64,000 nt of DNA from Variovorax sp. KBW07 (GTDB lineage Bacteria > Pseudomonadota > Gammaproteobacteria > Burkholderiales > Burkholderiaceae_C), in NCBI RefSeq assembly GCF_003852515.1, contig NZ_QAJK01000100.1:43997-107996 (forward strand), in the 5' to 3' direction. The translations under genes were made by a program, and so were the position numbers. Shown piece by piece: positions 50,765 to 60,681 of the stretch (its first letter is position 1; every line of letters begins with the position of its first letter). The notes below the pieces were generated by a model. That model made no database searches, was not told where the DNA came from, and saw only the letters and a list, made by a program, of their open reading frames with translations.

Positions 50765-51100
50765 TCAGGCAGCCGCCGCGAAAGCCAGCGGCTGCCCTGC
50801 CTGCAGAGTCGCCTCGCGCGACAGGTTGCCGAAGAACTCTTCGCCGGTCTTGGTGTCGACCCAGGCCTGGCCATCGTGTCGGTAGTGGTAGCCGCCGGAA
50901 CGCGCGGCAAGCCAGATTTCCTGCAGGGGCTTTTGCAGGTTCACGATCAACTGGCTGCCATTCGGGAACGAAATCGTGATCATCCCGCCCACCCTCTGGT
51001 TGTCGATGTCGGCGTCGGTCGCGTCGTTGATGCGGTCGCAGCCCTGCTCGATGGCGGCAAGTGCGGCTTCGGCGCGGTCCATGTACTCGGTGTCGGTCAT
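50765..51100 (-). CDS. cyaY: Iron donor protein CyaY (frataxin)
   Basis: The 111-residue protein is bacterial frataxin. It has an acidic N-terminal helix ([34 protein letters not shown]) and the beta-sheet with the [37 protein letters not shown] motif. It binds iron and tunes iron-sulfur cluster assembly through IscS. It is convergent with mrcA (gap nine bases) and divergent from lptM (12 bases between start codons), so the two divergent promoters must lie inside each other's genes or overlap. Confidence 0.95.
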   Translation of the reverse strand: MTDTEYMDRAEAALAAIEQGCDRINDATDADIDNQRVGGMITISFPNGSQLIVNLQKPLQEIWLAARSGGYHYRHDGQAWVDTKTGEEFFGNLSREATLQAGQPLAFAAAA

Positions 51101-51112
51101 TACAATTTCATC

Positions 51113-51406
51113 ATGTTGAATCTCCGCCAAATTCTAGTGAGCGCTCGCGCCCGCACTGCGCTCATGGTCTGCCTTGCCGTGGGGGCAGCCGGTTTGGCTG
51201 CCTGCGGCCAAAAGGGCGCTCTCTATCTGCCGGACGATCCGGCTGCCGCGCAACGGGCCACACTACCCCAGCTTCTGACGCCCGGCGGATTGAAGGCGAC
51301 GCCTTCGACAGAGGCGGCACCGGCCCCAGCCAGCAGCGCCCCAGCCGCGAGCTCGGGCTCCGACAGCAGCAACAGCAACAACAGCAGCGGAGCGCGCAAG
51401 CCATGA
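51113..51406 (+). CDS. lptM: LPS translocon maturation chaperone LptM-like lipoprotein
   Basis: The 97-residue protein has a lipoprotein signal with the typical LptM (YifL/LppL) motif [13 protein letters not shown], Cys about residue 31, and a Pro/Ala/Ser-rich low-complexity C-terminus ending in a Ser/Asn run. In E. coli LptM helps oxidise LptD. The position just upstream of lysA, with a four-base stop-start overlap, is widely conserved from enterics to Burkholderiales. Confidence 0.88.
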   Translation: MLNLRQILVSARARTALMVCLAVGAAGLAACGQKGALYLPDDPAAAQRATLPQLLTPGGLKATPSTEAAPAPASSAPAASSGSDSSNSNNSSGARKP

Positions 51407-52695
51407 CGAGCAGCACCGCGTCTCCCGCACCCCACCCCGGCCACCCGCACATTACGGACCGCGACGGCGCGCTTCACGTCGAAGGCCTCGCGCTCGACGC
51501 ATTGGCCCGTGAGCACGGCACCCCTCTTTTCGTCTATTCGAAGCAATGGATGCTGGACGCGCTGGCCGCATACCAGCGCGGCTTCGAGGGCCGCGAAACA
51601 CTCATCTGCTATGCGATGAAGGCCAACTCCTCGCTCGGCGTGCTGCGCGTGTTCGCCGAGGCGGGCTGCGGCTTCGACATCGTGTCGGGCGGCGAACTGG
51701 CGCGCGTGCTGGCCGTCGGCGCCGATCCGGCGAAGATCATTTTCTCGGGCGTCGGCAAGACCCGCGCGGAAATGCGCCAGGCCCTCGCAGCCAATATCGC
51801 CTGCTTCAACGTCGAGAGCGAAGCCGAGCTCGACGTGCTCAACGAAGTGGCACTGGCCGAAGGCCGCCGCGCGCCCGTCAGCATCCGCATCAATCCGAAC
51901 GTCGATCCGAAGACGCACCCATACATTTCCACCGGCCTGAAGGGCAACAAGTTCGGCATCGCGCATGACCGCGCGGTCGGGGCCTACCTGCATGCCGCCA
52001 AGCTGCCGGGCCTCGAAGTGGTCGGCATCGACTGCCACATCGGTTCGCAGATCACCGAAGCCTCCCCATACCTGGACGCCTGCGACCGGGTGCTCGACCT
52101 GGTCGAGGCCATCGAAGCGGCCGGCGTGCCGATTCACCATCTCGACTTCGGTGGCGGCCTGGGCATCGACTACAACGGCGAAGTGCCACCCAAGGCCGAT
52201 GACCTCTGGCAGCAGTTGCTCGCGAAGCTCGACGCGCGTGGTTTCGGCCAGCGCAAGCTGGTCATCGAGCCGGGCCGCTCGCTGGTGGGCAACGCCGGCG
52301 TGTGCGTGACCGAAGTGCTCTATACCAAGCCCGGCGAGGACAAGAATTTCTGCATCGTCGATGCGGCCATGAACGACCTGCCGCGTCCCGCCATGTACCA
52401 GGCCTTCCACAAGATCGTGCCGCTGCGCACCCGCGCCGGCGACGCACCGACCTACGACGTGGTCGGCCCGGTCTGCGAAAGCGGCGACTGGATCGGCCGC
52501 GACCGTGCGCTCAACGTGGTGGCCGGCGACCTGCTGGCCGTGCTGTCGGCGGGCGCGTACTGCATGAGCATGGCCAGCAACTACAACACGCGGGCCCGCG
52601 CCGCCGAAGTGTTGGTGAGTGGCGCCAGCGCAAAGCTGATCCGCCGTCGCGAGACGATGGAAGACCAGTTGCGCAACGAACAGGTCGATGGTTGA
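51403..52695 (+). CDS. lysA: Diaminopimelate decarboxylase LysA
   Basis: The 430-residue protein is a fold type III PLP enzyme with the PLP-lysine motif CYAMKANSSLGVL (Lys73), HIGSQI, the GGGLGIDY loop, EPGRSLVGNAG and the dimer-site Cys in CESGDWIG. It removes CO2 from meso-diaminopimelate to give lysine. It overlaps lptM by four bases. After its stop comes a perfect palindrome shared with the convergent msrQ gene. Confidence 0.97.
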   Translation: MTSSTASPAPHPGHPHITDRDGALHVEGLALDALAREHGTPLFVYSKQWMLDALAAYQRGFEGRETLICYAMKANSSLGVLRVFAEAGCGFDIVSGGELARVLAVGADPAKIIFSGVGKTRAEMRQALAANIACFNVESEAELDVLNEVALAEGRRAPVSIRINPNVDPKTHPYISTGLKGNKFGIAHDRAVGAYLHAAKLPGLEVVGIDCHIGSQITEASPYLDACDRVLDLVEAIEAAGVPIHHLDFGGGLGIDYNGEVPPKADDLWQQLLAKLDARGFGQRKLVIEPGRSLVGNAGVCVTEVLYTKPGEDKNFCIVDAAMNDLPRPAMYQAFHKIVPLRTRAGDAPTYDVVGPVCESGDWIGRDRALNVVAGDLLAVLSAGAYCMSMASNYNTRARAAEVLVSGASAKLIRRRETMEDQLRNEQVDG

Positions 52696-52704
52696 CCTGA
52701 CCTG

Positions 52705-52730
52705 ACCTGATCGATCGCGATCGATCAGGT
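52705..52730. terminator. 26-base perfect palindrome at the lysA-msrQ junction, possible bidirectional terminator
   Basis: Positions 52705-52730 form a perfect palindrome (13 bases per arm, starting ACCTGATCGATCG). It begins nine bases after the lysA stop and covers the msrQ stop codon (52725-52727). There is no T-run on either side, so termination is only a guess. Direct ACCTG repeats precede it. Confidence 0.4.
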
Positions 52731-53381
52731 GCGCAGCGGCTTCTCGCTGCTGCGTGCCACCGCCGCCCGGGGCTTGCTTGCCTTGCGCTTGCTCGCGAAG
52801 TTCCAAACGCGCCATCCAAGCAGCACCGCGATGATCGCGGCGTAGACGAACACCTCGGCGAAGTTGTTCTTGCCCGCGCGCATCCAGAAAAAGTGCAGCA
52901 GGCCCAGGCCCGCGATCACGTAGACCAGCTTGTGCAGCATCTGCCAGCGCTTCGCGCCCATCGCCTTGATCGCGCGGTTGAACGACGTGGCGGCCAGCGG
53001 CGTCAGCAGCACGAAGGCCGAGAAGCCGACCAGGATGAACGGCCGCTTGGCGATGTCCTTGGCAATATCGCCCCACTCGAAACCCATGTCGAACCAGCTG
53101 TAGCACAGCAGGTGCAGCACCACATAGAAGTACGCGAACAGGCCCAGCATGCGGCGGTAGCGTGCCAGCGCATTCCATTTGGCCGTCACGCGAAGCGGCG
53201 TCACCGCCAGCACGATGCAGATGAAGCGCAGCGTCCAGTCGCCCGTGGCGCGAATCAGGAACTCGGCCGGATTGGCTCCCAGCCCGTCGGTGAACGCGCC
53301 GTAGCCCAGCCGCGCGAACGGCAGCAGGCACAGCAGGAAGATGACCGGCTTGGTCGCCGGATGCATGAGCAGCTTGTTCAT
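52725..53381 (-). CDS. msrQ: Heme-binding membrane subunit MsrQ of the protein-methionine-sulfoxide reductase
   Basis: The 218-residue membrane protein belongs to the ferric-reductase-like MsrQ/YedZ family. It has about six hydrophobic segments, the conserved heme-ligand His in YFYVVLHLLCY and LHKLVYVIAGLGLLHFFW, and LTPLRVTAKWNALARYRRMLGL. It passes electrons from the inner membrane to MsrP, which repairs oxidised Met in periplasmic proteins. It follows msrP by 31 bases. Confidence 0.95.
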   Translation of the reverse strand: MNKLLMHPATKPVIFLLCLLPFARLGYGAFTDGLGANPAEFLIRATGDWTLRFICIVLAVTPLRVTAKWNALARYRRMLGLFAYFYVVLHLLCYSWFDMGFEWGDIAKDIAKRPFILVGFSAFVLLTPLAATSFNRAIKAMGAKRWQMLHKLVYVIAGLGLLHFFWMRAGKNNFAEVFVYAAIIAVLLGWRVWNFASKRKASKPRAAVARSSEKPLRT

Positions 53382-53412
53382 GGGACGATGGCCCTCAGGC
53401 GGCGTGGCAGGC

Positions 53413-54426
<1,014 letters not shown>

Positions 54427-54551
54427 GACAGGCCTTTCGCGTGAATCGTTGTGCTCAGGGTAGTTCGTGACTTGCCCTGGTTTGGTTACGCGCCATTGCG
54501 GCGCGTGGTTTCAATTCTTCGCAAAAGGCCAGATGCCGCCGGGGCCTGCGC

Positions 54552-55868
54552 CTACAAGGTGCCGTAGCTGTGCAGGCCGCTCAGGAACATGTTGACGCCG
54601 AGGAAGGCAAAGGTCGTCACCGCCAGGCCGCCGAGCGCCCACCAGGCCGCTACAGTGCCGCGCAGGCCCTTCACGAGCCGCATGTGCAGCCAGGCCGCGT
54701 AGTTGAGCCAGACGATCAGCGCCCAGGTTTCCTTCGGGTCCCAGCTCCAGTAGCCGCCCCAGGCATCGGCGGCCCACAGGGCGCCGAGCACGGTCGCGAT
54801 GGTGAAGAAGGCAAAGCCGACCGTGATCGACTTGTACATCACGTCGTCGAGCACTTCGTTGGCCGGCAGGCGCGCCGCGATGCGCTTGCGCCCGAGCAGG
54901 ATGCCGGCCGCGATCAGCGCCGAGATTCCCGCGTACACCACCCAGTAGCTGCCACCCGCTTCCTGCACGCGCTGGCGAAAGGCCACCGGCACGAAGCACA
55001 GCGCCACGCCCAGCAGCCAGATCGGCGTGAGCTTGTACCAGCGCGTTTCGCTGGCCTGCTCCTTGATGAGGTAGGCAAAGGCCACCATCGCCGCGAGCGC
55101 GAAGGTCCCATAGCCGATGAAGTTGGCCGGTACGTGCAGCTTCATCCACCAGCTCTGCAACGCAGGCACCAGCGGCTGGATTTCATGCGCCTCGCGCACG
55201 ATCGTGTACCAGAGCAAAAAGCCGACCGCCGCGCTGACCACCAGCATCACGAAGGCACCGAGTGCACGGGTGTTGTATCGCTCTTCGAAGTACAGGTAGA
55301 ACGCAGCCGTGAGCCAGCAAAACAGCACGAACACTTCGTACAGGTTGCTCACCGGGATGTGGCCGATGTCCGGGCCCAGCTGGTGGCTTTCGTACCAGCG
55401 CACCATGGTGCCGATCAGCGCCATCGTGACGGCAGCCCAGGCCAGGCGCGAGCCGATCATGTCGAAGGTGTCCGACTGCTTGCCGCCGAAGAAGCCGAGC
55501 CAGTAGAACAGCGTGCTCATGAAGAACAGCACGCTCATCCAGAGAATGGCCGACTGGCTCGACAGGAAGTACTTGAGCCAGAACACGGTGTCGGCACGCG
55601 CCAGGTCGCCCTGGTACGAGGTGATGGCCAGCAGCGACGCCGCCGCCACCACGATGGCCAGCACCCGCAACGGACGCCAGAACCAGCCGATGGAAATCAT
55701 CGAGATCACCGCCGCGGCCAGGATCGGCTTCTCGTAGTAGTCCATCGACCCTGCGTAGCGCGTGAAGGCGAACAGGCCACCCGCCAGTACCAGCGCCGCG
55801 AACACCCAGTCGAAGAGGTTGCGGCGCGAGAGCCAGCTTTCATTGAGCGTGAGGGTCGTGGTGTTCAT
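54552..55868 (-). CDS. ccsB: Cytochrome c biogenesis protein CcsB (CcsA/ResC family), system II
   Basis: The 438-residue membrane protein has about eight hydrophobic segments and the tryptophan-rich WWD heme motif WGGYWSWDPKETWALIVWLNYAAW (about residues 358-381), with conserved His residues in WMKLHVPANFIGYG and LHMRLVKG. With Ccs1 it carries heme across the membrane and attaches it to apocytochromes c. The ATG at 55868 overlaps the ccs1 stop by four bases. After its stop, 125 bases up to the msrP start hold no gene. Confidence 0.94.
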   Translation of the reverse strand: MNTTTLTLNESWLSRRNLFDWVFAALVLAGGLFAFTRYAGSMDYYEKPILAAAVISMISIGWFWRPLRVLAIVVAAASLLAITSYQGDLARADTVFWLKYFLSSQSAILWMSVLFFMSTLFYWLGFFGGKQSDTFDMIGSRLAWAAVTMALIGTMVRWYESHQLGPDIGHIPVSNLYEVFVLFCWLTAAFYLYFEERYNTRALGAFVMLVVSAAVGFLLWYTIVREAHEIQPLVPALQSWWMKLHVPANFIGYGTFALAAMVAFAYLIKEQASETRWYKLTPIWLLGVALCFVPVAFRQRVQEAGGSYWVVYAGISALIAAGILLGRKRIAARLPANEVLDDVMYKSITVGFAFFTIATVLGALWAADAWGGYWSWDPKETWALIVWLNYAAWLHMRLVKGLRGTVAAWWALGGLAVTTFAFLGVNMFLSGLHSYGTL

Positions 55869-58054
55869 TTTGTCGCCGGTTCTTCTTTGTTCAGTGCGAG
55901 CAGCTTGTGCTTGAGATGCTCGAATTCGCGATCGCTGTCGATGGTCTTGCGGTTGACCGAGAAGGCCATCGTGGCGGCCGTTGTGTTGTTTGCGCTGTTT
56001 GTGTTGCCTGCGGAACCGGCGCCCTGGGGCGTCAGCCACACCCACAGCCTGCGCTCGCGGACGTACAGCATGGCAAAAATCCCGACGATCAGCAACAGGC
56101 AGCCCAGATAGACGACGCTCTTGCCAGGGGCACGCGCCACCTGGAACACGCTGGCCTGCACCTGGGTGAAGTCGGTCATCATCATCGCGACCGGGGCCGG
56201 GTAGAAATGCGCGTCGCTGATGGCCAGCACCGCCTGCGTCAGGTAGGCCTGCGATTTGTCGTCGCTCGGCACCGCAGGCAGGCCGGCACCCTCGCGGCTC
56301 AGATTGAGCACCTCGAACAGCACGTCGTTGAGGATGCGCACGAGCACCGCGCCGGCGCGCTCGCGCTCGGCCTCGGGCACGTTGACTTCCATGAACTCGG
56401 CAATCGCCTGCCAGCCGCCCAGCGTGGCGGCGTCGGCCTTGGCACGCTCGCTGCCCGCAAACAGCGCCAGCGCGCGGGTGGCCGACACGCGCAGCTGCTC
56501 GGCCATTTCAGGGCGCTTGGGATCGGTCGCCTTGGCGATGTAGCGCTCGATGGCGCGCGCGCGGGTGTCGGCGTCGCCGAGCGCGGCGCGCATGCGCACG
56601 AAACCGTCCATGGAGCCCTGCTCGTCGGCCGGCACGCGCAGGTAGCGGAAAGGCTCTTCGGGCTTCTCGCGCATGCCCAGCAGGAACACCGGCTGGCCGT
56701 CGCCGGTGTCGACCGGCACCATGTAGTTCTGGTATTCCCGCGCCTGGCCCGCGGCGTCGCGCAGCTTGTAGCCGATGCTCGGGCCGATGTTGCGCAGCAC
56801 CTTGGGCTTGTTGGTCTTGTTGGCCGCGCCCAGGCGCGACTCGAGGCTGTGCCGCAGGTCGACCTTGCGCACGTCGGCGCCGCTGCCCATGGCGCCGCCG
56901 TCGGCGAAATTCTCGACGTTGATCACGCGCAGCGCCGCATATTCGAGCGTGAGTTTTTCCTTGCCGTTGGTGATCTCGGTGCTCGGCCCGCCGATGATGC
57001 CTTCGACCTCGAAGGGCTTGGCCGCGGCCGCCATCGGCACCGCCTTGAGCTTCACCTTGGAGCCGCCGTCGTCGAAGCTCGACTGGTAGATCTCCACGCC
57101 CTTGTAGCTCGCCGGATGGTTGACCTCGATGCGCGCCGGCACCTGCTCGCCGGTCTCGCGGTCGTGCAGCACGACCTCGCTCGCGAACAGCTTGGGCATG
57201 CCGGTCGAGTAGTAATCGACGATGAACTTCTTCAGCTCAATGGAGAACGGCAACTCCTGCAGCAGCACGCCATCGGACTGGTTAAGGATGGCCACGCTGC
57301 CCTGCCCGCCTTCGGGCACGAGGATGTTGCCGCGAAAGGTCGGGTTGCTGGCCGACAGCCGGTGCTCGGGCGCCACGTCGGCGATCATGCCGCCGCCCGT
57401 GAACACGCTCTTGCCGTTGAACCAGGTCTGCGCGCGCACCACGAGGTCGCCATCGAGCAGTCCGCCGATGCACACCAGCACGATCGCGCTGTGGGCCGCG
57501 ATGTAGCCCAGCTTGTGGGCGCCGCCGGCACGCGCGGCGACCATCCAGCCGCCTGCCGACTTGCCGTCACCGGTGGCTTCGCGCTGCTGCAGCTTGACCT
57601 TCCAGCCACCGCTCACCAGCAGTTGGCCGATGCGGTTGGCCGCGGCGTCGGGCGCCTCGCCGAGCTGCGCTTCGGCGCGCTGGCCGAAGGCCTTCAGGCT
57701 CTGCGCGCGGATGTCTTCCTTGAAGGTCTTGAGATCGATCAGGATGCGCGGCGTGTTGCGCGCAATGCACAGCGTGGTGCTGATCACCAGGAACAGCAAG
57801 ATCAGCAGGAACCACCAGGCGCTGTAGATCGAGTCGAGCCGGGCGGCCCGGAACAGCTCGGCCCAGAACGGGCCGAACTGGTTGATGTAGTTGTTGATCG
57901 GCTCGTGCTGCTTGATCACCGTGCCGATGATCGAGGCGATGCAGATGACGGTGAGCAGCGCGATCGCGAAGCGCATCGACGAGAACAGCTCCACCCCGGC
58001 GCGAAGCACCTGCGGGCCGCGATGAACGCGAAGGCCATGAGTGGAGACGGACAT
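55865..58054 (-). CDS. ccs1: Cytochrome c biogenesis protein Ccs1 (ResB family), system II
   Basis: The 729-residue protein has three N-terminal membrane helices (about residues 20-175; MRFAIALLTVICIASIIGTVIKQHEPINNYINQFGPFW is typical ResB), a large periplasmic domain and a final helix near residue 645. It partners CcsB in system II cytochrome c maturation, receiving apocytochrome. I chose the ATG at 58054; a start 17 codons upstream (58105) falls inside the terminator of the cytochrome c gene. System II instead of CcmA-H is the rule in Burkholderiales. Confidence 0.94.
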   Translation of the reverse strand: MSVSTHGLRVHRGPQVLRAGVELFSSMRFAIALLTVICIASIIGTVIKQHEPINNYINQFGPFWAELFRAARLDSIYSAWWFLLILLFLVISTTLCIARNTPRILIDLKTFKEDIRAQSLKAFGQRAEAQLGEAPDAAANRIGQLLVSGGWKVKLQQREATGDGKSAGGWMVAARAGGAHKLGYIAAHSAIVLVCIGGLLDGDLVVRAQTWFNGKSVFTGGGMIADVAPEHRLSASNPTFRGNILVPEGGQGSVAILNQSDGVLLQELPFSIELKKFIVDYYSTGMPKLFASEVVLHDRETGEQVPARIEVNHPASYKGVEIYQSSFDDGGSKVKLKAVPMAAAAKPFEVEGIIGGPSTEITNGKEKLTLEYAALRVINVENFADGGAMGSGADVRKVDLRHSLESRLGAANKTNKPKVLRNIGPSIGYKLRDAAGQAREYQNYMVPVDTGDGQPVFLLGMREKPEEPFRYLRVPADEQGSMDGFVRMRAALGDADTRARAIERYIAKATDPKRPEMAEQLRVSATRALALFAGSERAKADAATLGGWQAIAEFMEVNVPEAERERAGAVLVRILNDVLFEVLNLSREGAGLPAVPSDDKSQAYLTQAVLAISDAHFYPAPVAMMMTDFTQVQASVFQVARAPGKSVVYLGCLLLIVGIFAMLYVRERRLWVWLTPQGAGSAGNTNSANNTTAATMAFSVNRKTIDSDREFEHLKHKLLALNKEEPATK

Positions 58055-58080
58055 CGGGCGGAAATTAGAAAGAAAAGAGA

Positions 58081-58132
58081 AGAAAAAAACAAAAGGGCGG
58101 GCCATCCATCCTGCTGGATCGGCCCGCCCTTT
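58081..58132 (-). terminator. Rho-independent terminator of the cytochrome c4 gene
   Basis: A 12-pair GC-rich stem (58092-58103 with 58121-58132), with five further pairs in the loop, is followed on the minus strand by a T-tract (58081-58091). It is the strongest terminator in the window and splits the cytochrome gene from ccs1-ccsB. Confidence 0.85.
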
Positions 58133-58181
58133 GTTTGGGGTTGTTATCGGCGGTTAGTTCACGCTCGAAGGCGCGCCGGCA

Positions 58182-58856
58182 TCAGCGCAGGCCGGCGATG
58201 TAGTCGGCCACGGCCTTGATTTCGCGGTCGTTGAGCTTGGCGGCGACACCGTTCATGGGCGCGCTGTTCAGGCGGACGTTGTCGCGAAAGGCCACCAGCT
58301 GCGCCACGGTGTACTCGGCGTTCTGGCCGCCCAGGCGCGGGTACTGGGCGGGCATGCCGGCGCCGTTGGGGCTGTGGCAGCCGGCGCAGGCCGGGATCTG
58401 GCGGTCACCGATGCCGCCGCGGTAGATCTTCTCGCCCAGCGCGATGGTGTCCTTGTCTTTCGAGAAGCCCGGCTTGACCTTCTTCGAGCCCACGAACCAG
58501 GCGATGTTGCGCATGTCTTCTTCGGACAGCGCCGCGGCCAGCGGCTTCATGATGGCGCTCTTGCGCTTGCCGGACTTGAAGTCCTGGAGCTGCTTGAGGA
58601 TGTATTCGGGATGCTGTTGCGCCAGCTTCGGGTTGGCCGCGATGGCCGAATTGCCATCCGCGTTGTGGCACGAAGCGCAGCTCTGGCTGTTCGCCGGCGT
58701 TGCGTTGAACACCGTGTCGCCCTTGGCGGGGTCGGGCTTGGCCGGCTTCGCGGGCGCTGCGACGGCGGGGGCCGCTGCATGCTCATCGGCTGCAAAACTC
58801 GCGCTGGCTGCGACGCCCATGAGGGCTGCAAGCAGAATATTGGCAAACAACTTCAT
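58182..58856 (-). CDS. Diheme cytochrome c4
   Basis: The 224-residue protein has a signal peptide (about residues 1-22), an Ala/Pro/Lys-rich linker and two cytochrome c domains with heme motifs CASCH (Cys60, Cys63, His64) and CAGCH (Cys157, Cys160, His161). Two tandem class I domains in about 200 residues fit cytochrome c4, a periplasmic electron carrier between the bc1 complex and terminal oxidases. It depends on the Ccs1-CcsB pair encoded downstream. It is divergent from engB (72 bases between starts). Confidence 0.93.
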   Translation of the reverse strand: MKLFANILLAALMGVAASASFAADEHAAAPAVAAPAKPAKPDPAKGDTVFNATPANSQSCASCHNADGNSAIAANPKLAQQHPEYILKQLQDFKSGKRKSAIMKPLAAALSEEDMRNIAWFVGSKKVKPGFSKDKDTIALGEKIYRGGIGDRQIPACAGCHSPNGAGMPAQYPRLGGQNAEYTVAQLVAFRDNVRLNSAPMNGVAAKLNDREIKAVADYIAGLR

Positions 58857-58928
58857 ATCGGGGGCTTCGAATTTATGGCGCAAAACCTCACGATTCTACA
58901 ATGTGGGTCTAGTTTCGAAAGTCCGTAG

Positions 58929-59681
58929 ATGCCCACCCCGCCGCGCAAGTCCGCCGCCTACCCTCCCCGCGCGGCTCAGCCTGCGGACCCCCAAGTTGCC
59001 GAACGCGAGCGTGTTGCGCTCGGCTGGCTGCACACCGCCCACTTCCTGACCAGCGCGCCCCAGCTGGAGCACCTGCCCCCAGTCGACCTGCCCGAAATCG
59101 CTTTCGTCGGCCGCTCGAACGCGGGCAAGTCGACCGCCATCAACACCCTGACGCAGCAGACGCGCCTGGCTTTCGCCTCCAAGACACCGGGCCGCACGCA
59201 GCACATCAACCTGTTCGGCATCGGCAAGCAGAAGGTCGACGACGCGGTGCTGGCCGACCTGCCCGGCTACGGCTATGCGGCCGTGCCCAAGGAAGCCAAG
59301 CTGCGCTGGCAACGCGTGATGGGCAACTACCTGATGACGCGCGAGAGCCTGCGCGGCGTGGTGCTGATGTGCGACCCGCGGCAAGGCCTGACCGAGCTCG
59401 ACGAGATCCTGCTCGACGTGATCCGCCCACGGGTGGAGCAAGGGCTCAAGTTCCTCGTGCTGCTGACCAAGTCCGACAAGCTCACGCGCAGCGAAGCCGC
59501 CAAGGTGCTGTCGATTACGCGACTGAACGCCGGCGGCGGCGAGGTCAAACTGTTCTCGGCCCTGAAAAAGCAGGGCGTGGGCGAAGCGGCCGAGCTGCTG
59601 TGGCGCTGGGTGCATCCAGATGGAGCAGCCGCACCGGCGACGCAGCCGACGCCAGCACAGGAGCCGCCCGAGGAGGCCTGA
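58929..59681 (+). CDS. engB: Ribosome biogenesis GTP-binding protein EngB (YihA/YsxC)
   Basis: The 250-residue protein has the EngB GTPase motifs: G1 GRSNAGKST (residues 61-69), G2 TPGRTQHINLF, G3 DLPGYGYA, G4 TKSD and the G5-like FSALKKQG. It aids large ribosomal subunit assembly. It has a Pro-rich N-terminal extension (about 35 residues) and an Ala/Pro-rich C-terminal tail absent from E. coli YihA. The engB-cytochrome c4-ccs order is conserved in betaproteobacteria. Confidence 0.97.
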   Translation: MPTPPRKSAAYPPRAAQPADPQVAERERVALGWLHTAHFLTSAPQLEHLPPVDLPEIAFVGRSNAGKSTAINTLTQQTRLAFASKTPGRTQHINLFGIGKQKVDDAVLADLPGYGYAAVPKEAKLRWQRVMGNYLMTRESLRGVVLMCDPRQGLTELDEILLDVIRPRVEQGLKFLVLLTKSDKLTRSEAAKVLSITRLNAGGGEVKLFSALKKQGVGEAAELLWRWVHPDGAAAPATQPTPAQEPPEEA

Positions 59682-59766
59682 ACCCCAAACAGGCTGCATC
59701 GGCCGTCCAGCGTGCATGGTTCACTATCAAAAGAATAGCGACAGTCAACCCAAGGAGACAAGAAGC

Positions 59767-60681
59767 ATGATCGAGACCTTCCAACGCAGCCTGCCCAACG
59801 GCACCACCCTGAGTTGCCGCGCCGCCGGCAAGCCGGGCCAGCCGCTGATGGTGTTCCTGCACGGCTTTCCCGAAGCCGCGTTCATCTGGGACGAACTGCT
59901 CGCGTACTTCTCGGACCCCGCCCATGGGGGCTACCGCTGCGTGGCCCCCAACCTGCGCGGCTTCGAGAAATCGAGCGCGCCCACCGAAGTGGCCGCCTAC
60001 AAGGCGCAACTGCTGATCCAGGACATCCAGCAGCTCGTCGCCACCGAAAGCGCCGACGGCCGCATGGCCGCACTGGTCGCCCACGACTGGGGCGGCGCCT
60101 TTGGCTGGGGCTATGCCAACGCCTTTCCCGAGCAGGTCGGCAAGCTGGTCATCATCAATTCGCCGCACCCGGGCACCTTCACGCGCGAACTGCGCGAGAA
60201 CCCGGCGCAGCAGCAGGCCAGCGCGTACATGAACTTCCTGGCGCGCCCCGATTCCGAAGCGCTGCTGGCCGCCGACGACTTCAAGCGCATGTGGCCCTTC
60301 TTCACGCTGATGAAGGCCGGCCCCGATGGCTTCGGCTGGCTCACCGAAGAAGTGAAGCAGAAGTACCGCGAAGTCTGGGGCGCGGGCCTCACGGGGGCCT
60401 GCAACCTGTACCGCGTGACGCCCATGAAGCCGCCGCTGCCGGGCCAGACCATCGACGGCATTCCGGTGCTGCCGCGCGAACGGCTCACGGTGAACGTGCC
60501 GACCTTCGTGTTCTGGGCGCTCGACGACGCGGCGCTGTTGCCAGGCCTGCTCGAAGGGCTCGAAGACTACGTGCCCAAGCTCGAAGTCAAGAAAGTGCCC
60601 AACGCGACCCACTGGATCGTGCATGAGCAGCCGCAGTTGGTGGCCCGGGAGATCGAGGCCTTCCTGCAGCGCGCTCAGTAG
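59767..60681 (+). CDS. Alpha/beta hydrolase, epoxide hydrolase/haloacetate dehalogenase type
   Basis: The 304-residue protein is an alpha/beta hydrolase. It has the oxyanion motif HGFPEAAFIW (residues 32-41), an aspartate nucleophile in VAHDWGG (Asp107), and the catalytic His in NATHWIVHEQP (His282). Asp at the nucleophile elbow, instead of Ser, is typical of epoxide hydrolases and haloalkane or haloacetate dehalogenases; the substrate is unknown. I chose the ATG at 59767, which follows AAGGAGACAAG. Its last seven bases overlap the 3' end of the convergent acyltransferase gene. Confidence 0.88.
   Translation: MIETFQRSLPNGTTLSCRAAGKPGQPLMVFLHGFPEAAFIWDELLAYFSDPAHGGYRCVAPNLRGFEKSSAPTEVAAYKAQLLIQDIQQLVATESADGRMAALVAHDWGGAFGWGYANAFPEQVGKLVIINSPHPGTFTRELRENPAQQQASAYMNFLARPDSEALLAADDFKRMWPFFTLMKAGPDGFGWLTEEVKQKYREVWGAGLTGACNLYRVTPMKPPLPGQTIDGIPVLPRERLTVNVPTFVFWALDDAALLPGLLEGLEDYVPKLEVKKVPNATHWIVHEQPQLVAREIEAFLQRAQ

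Noticed and set aside
54570-58219. Long plus-strand frames opposite ccsB and ccs1
   Set aside because: They have shadow-like composition and cover two well-recognised membrane-protein genes on the minus strand.
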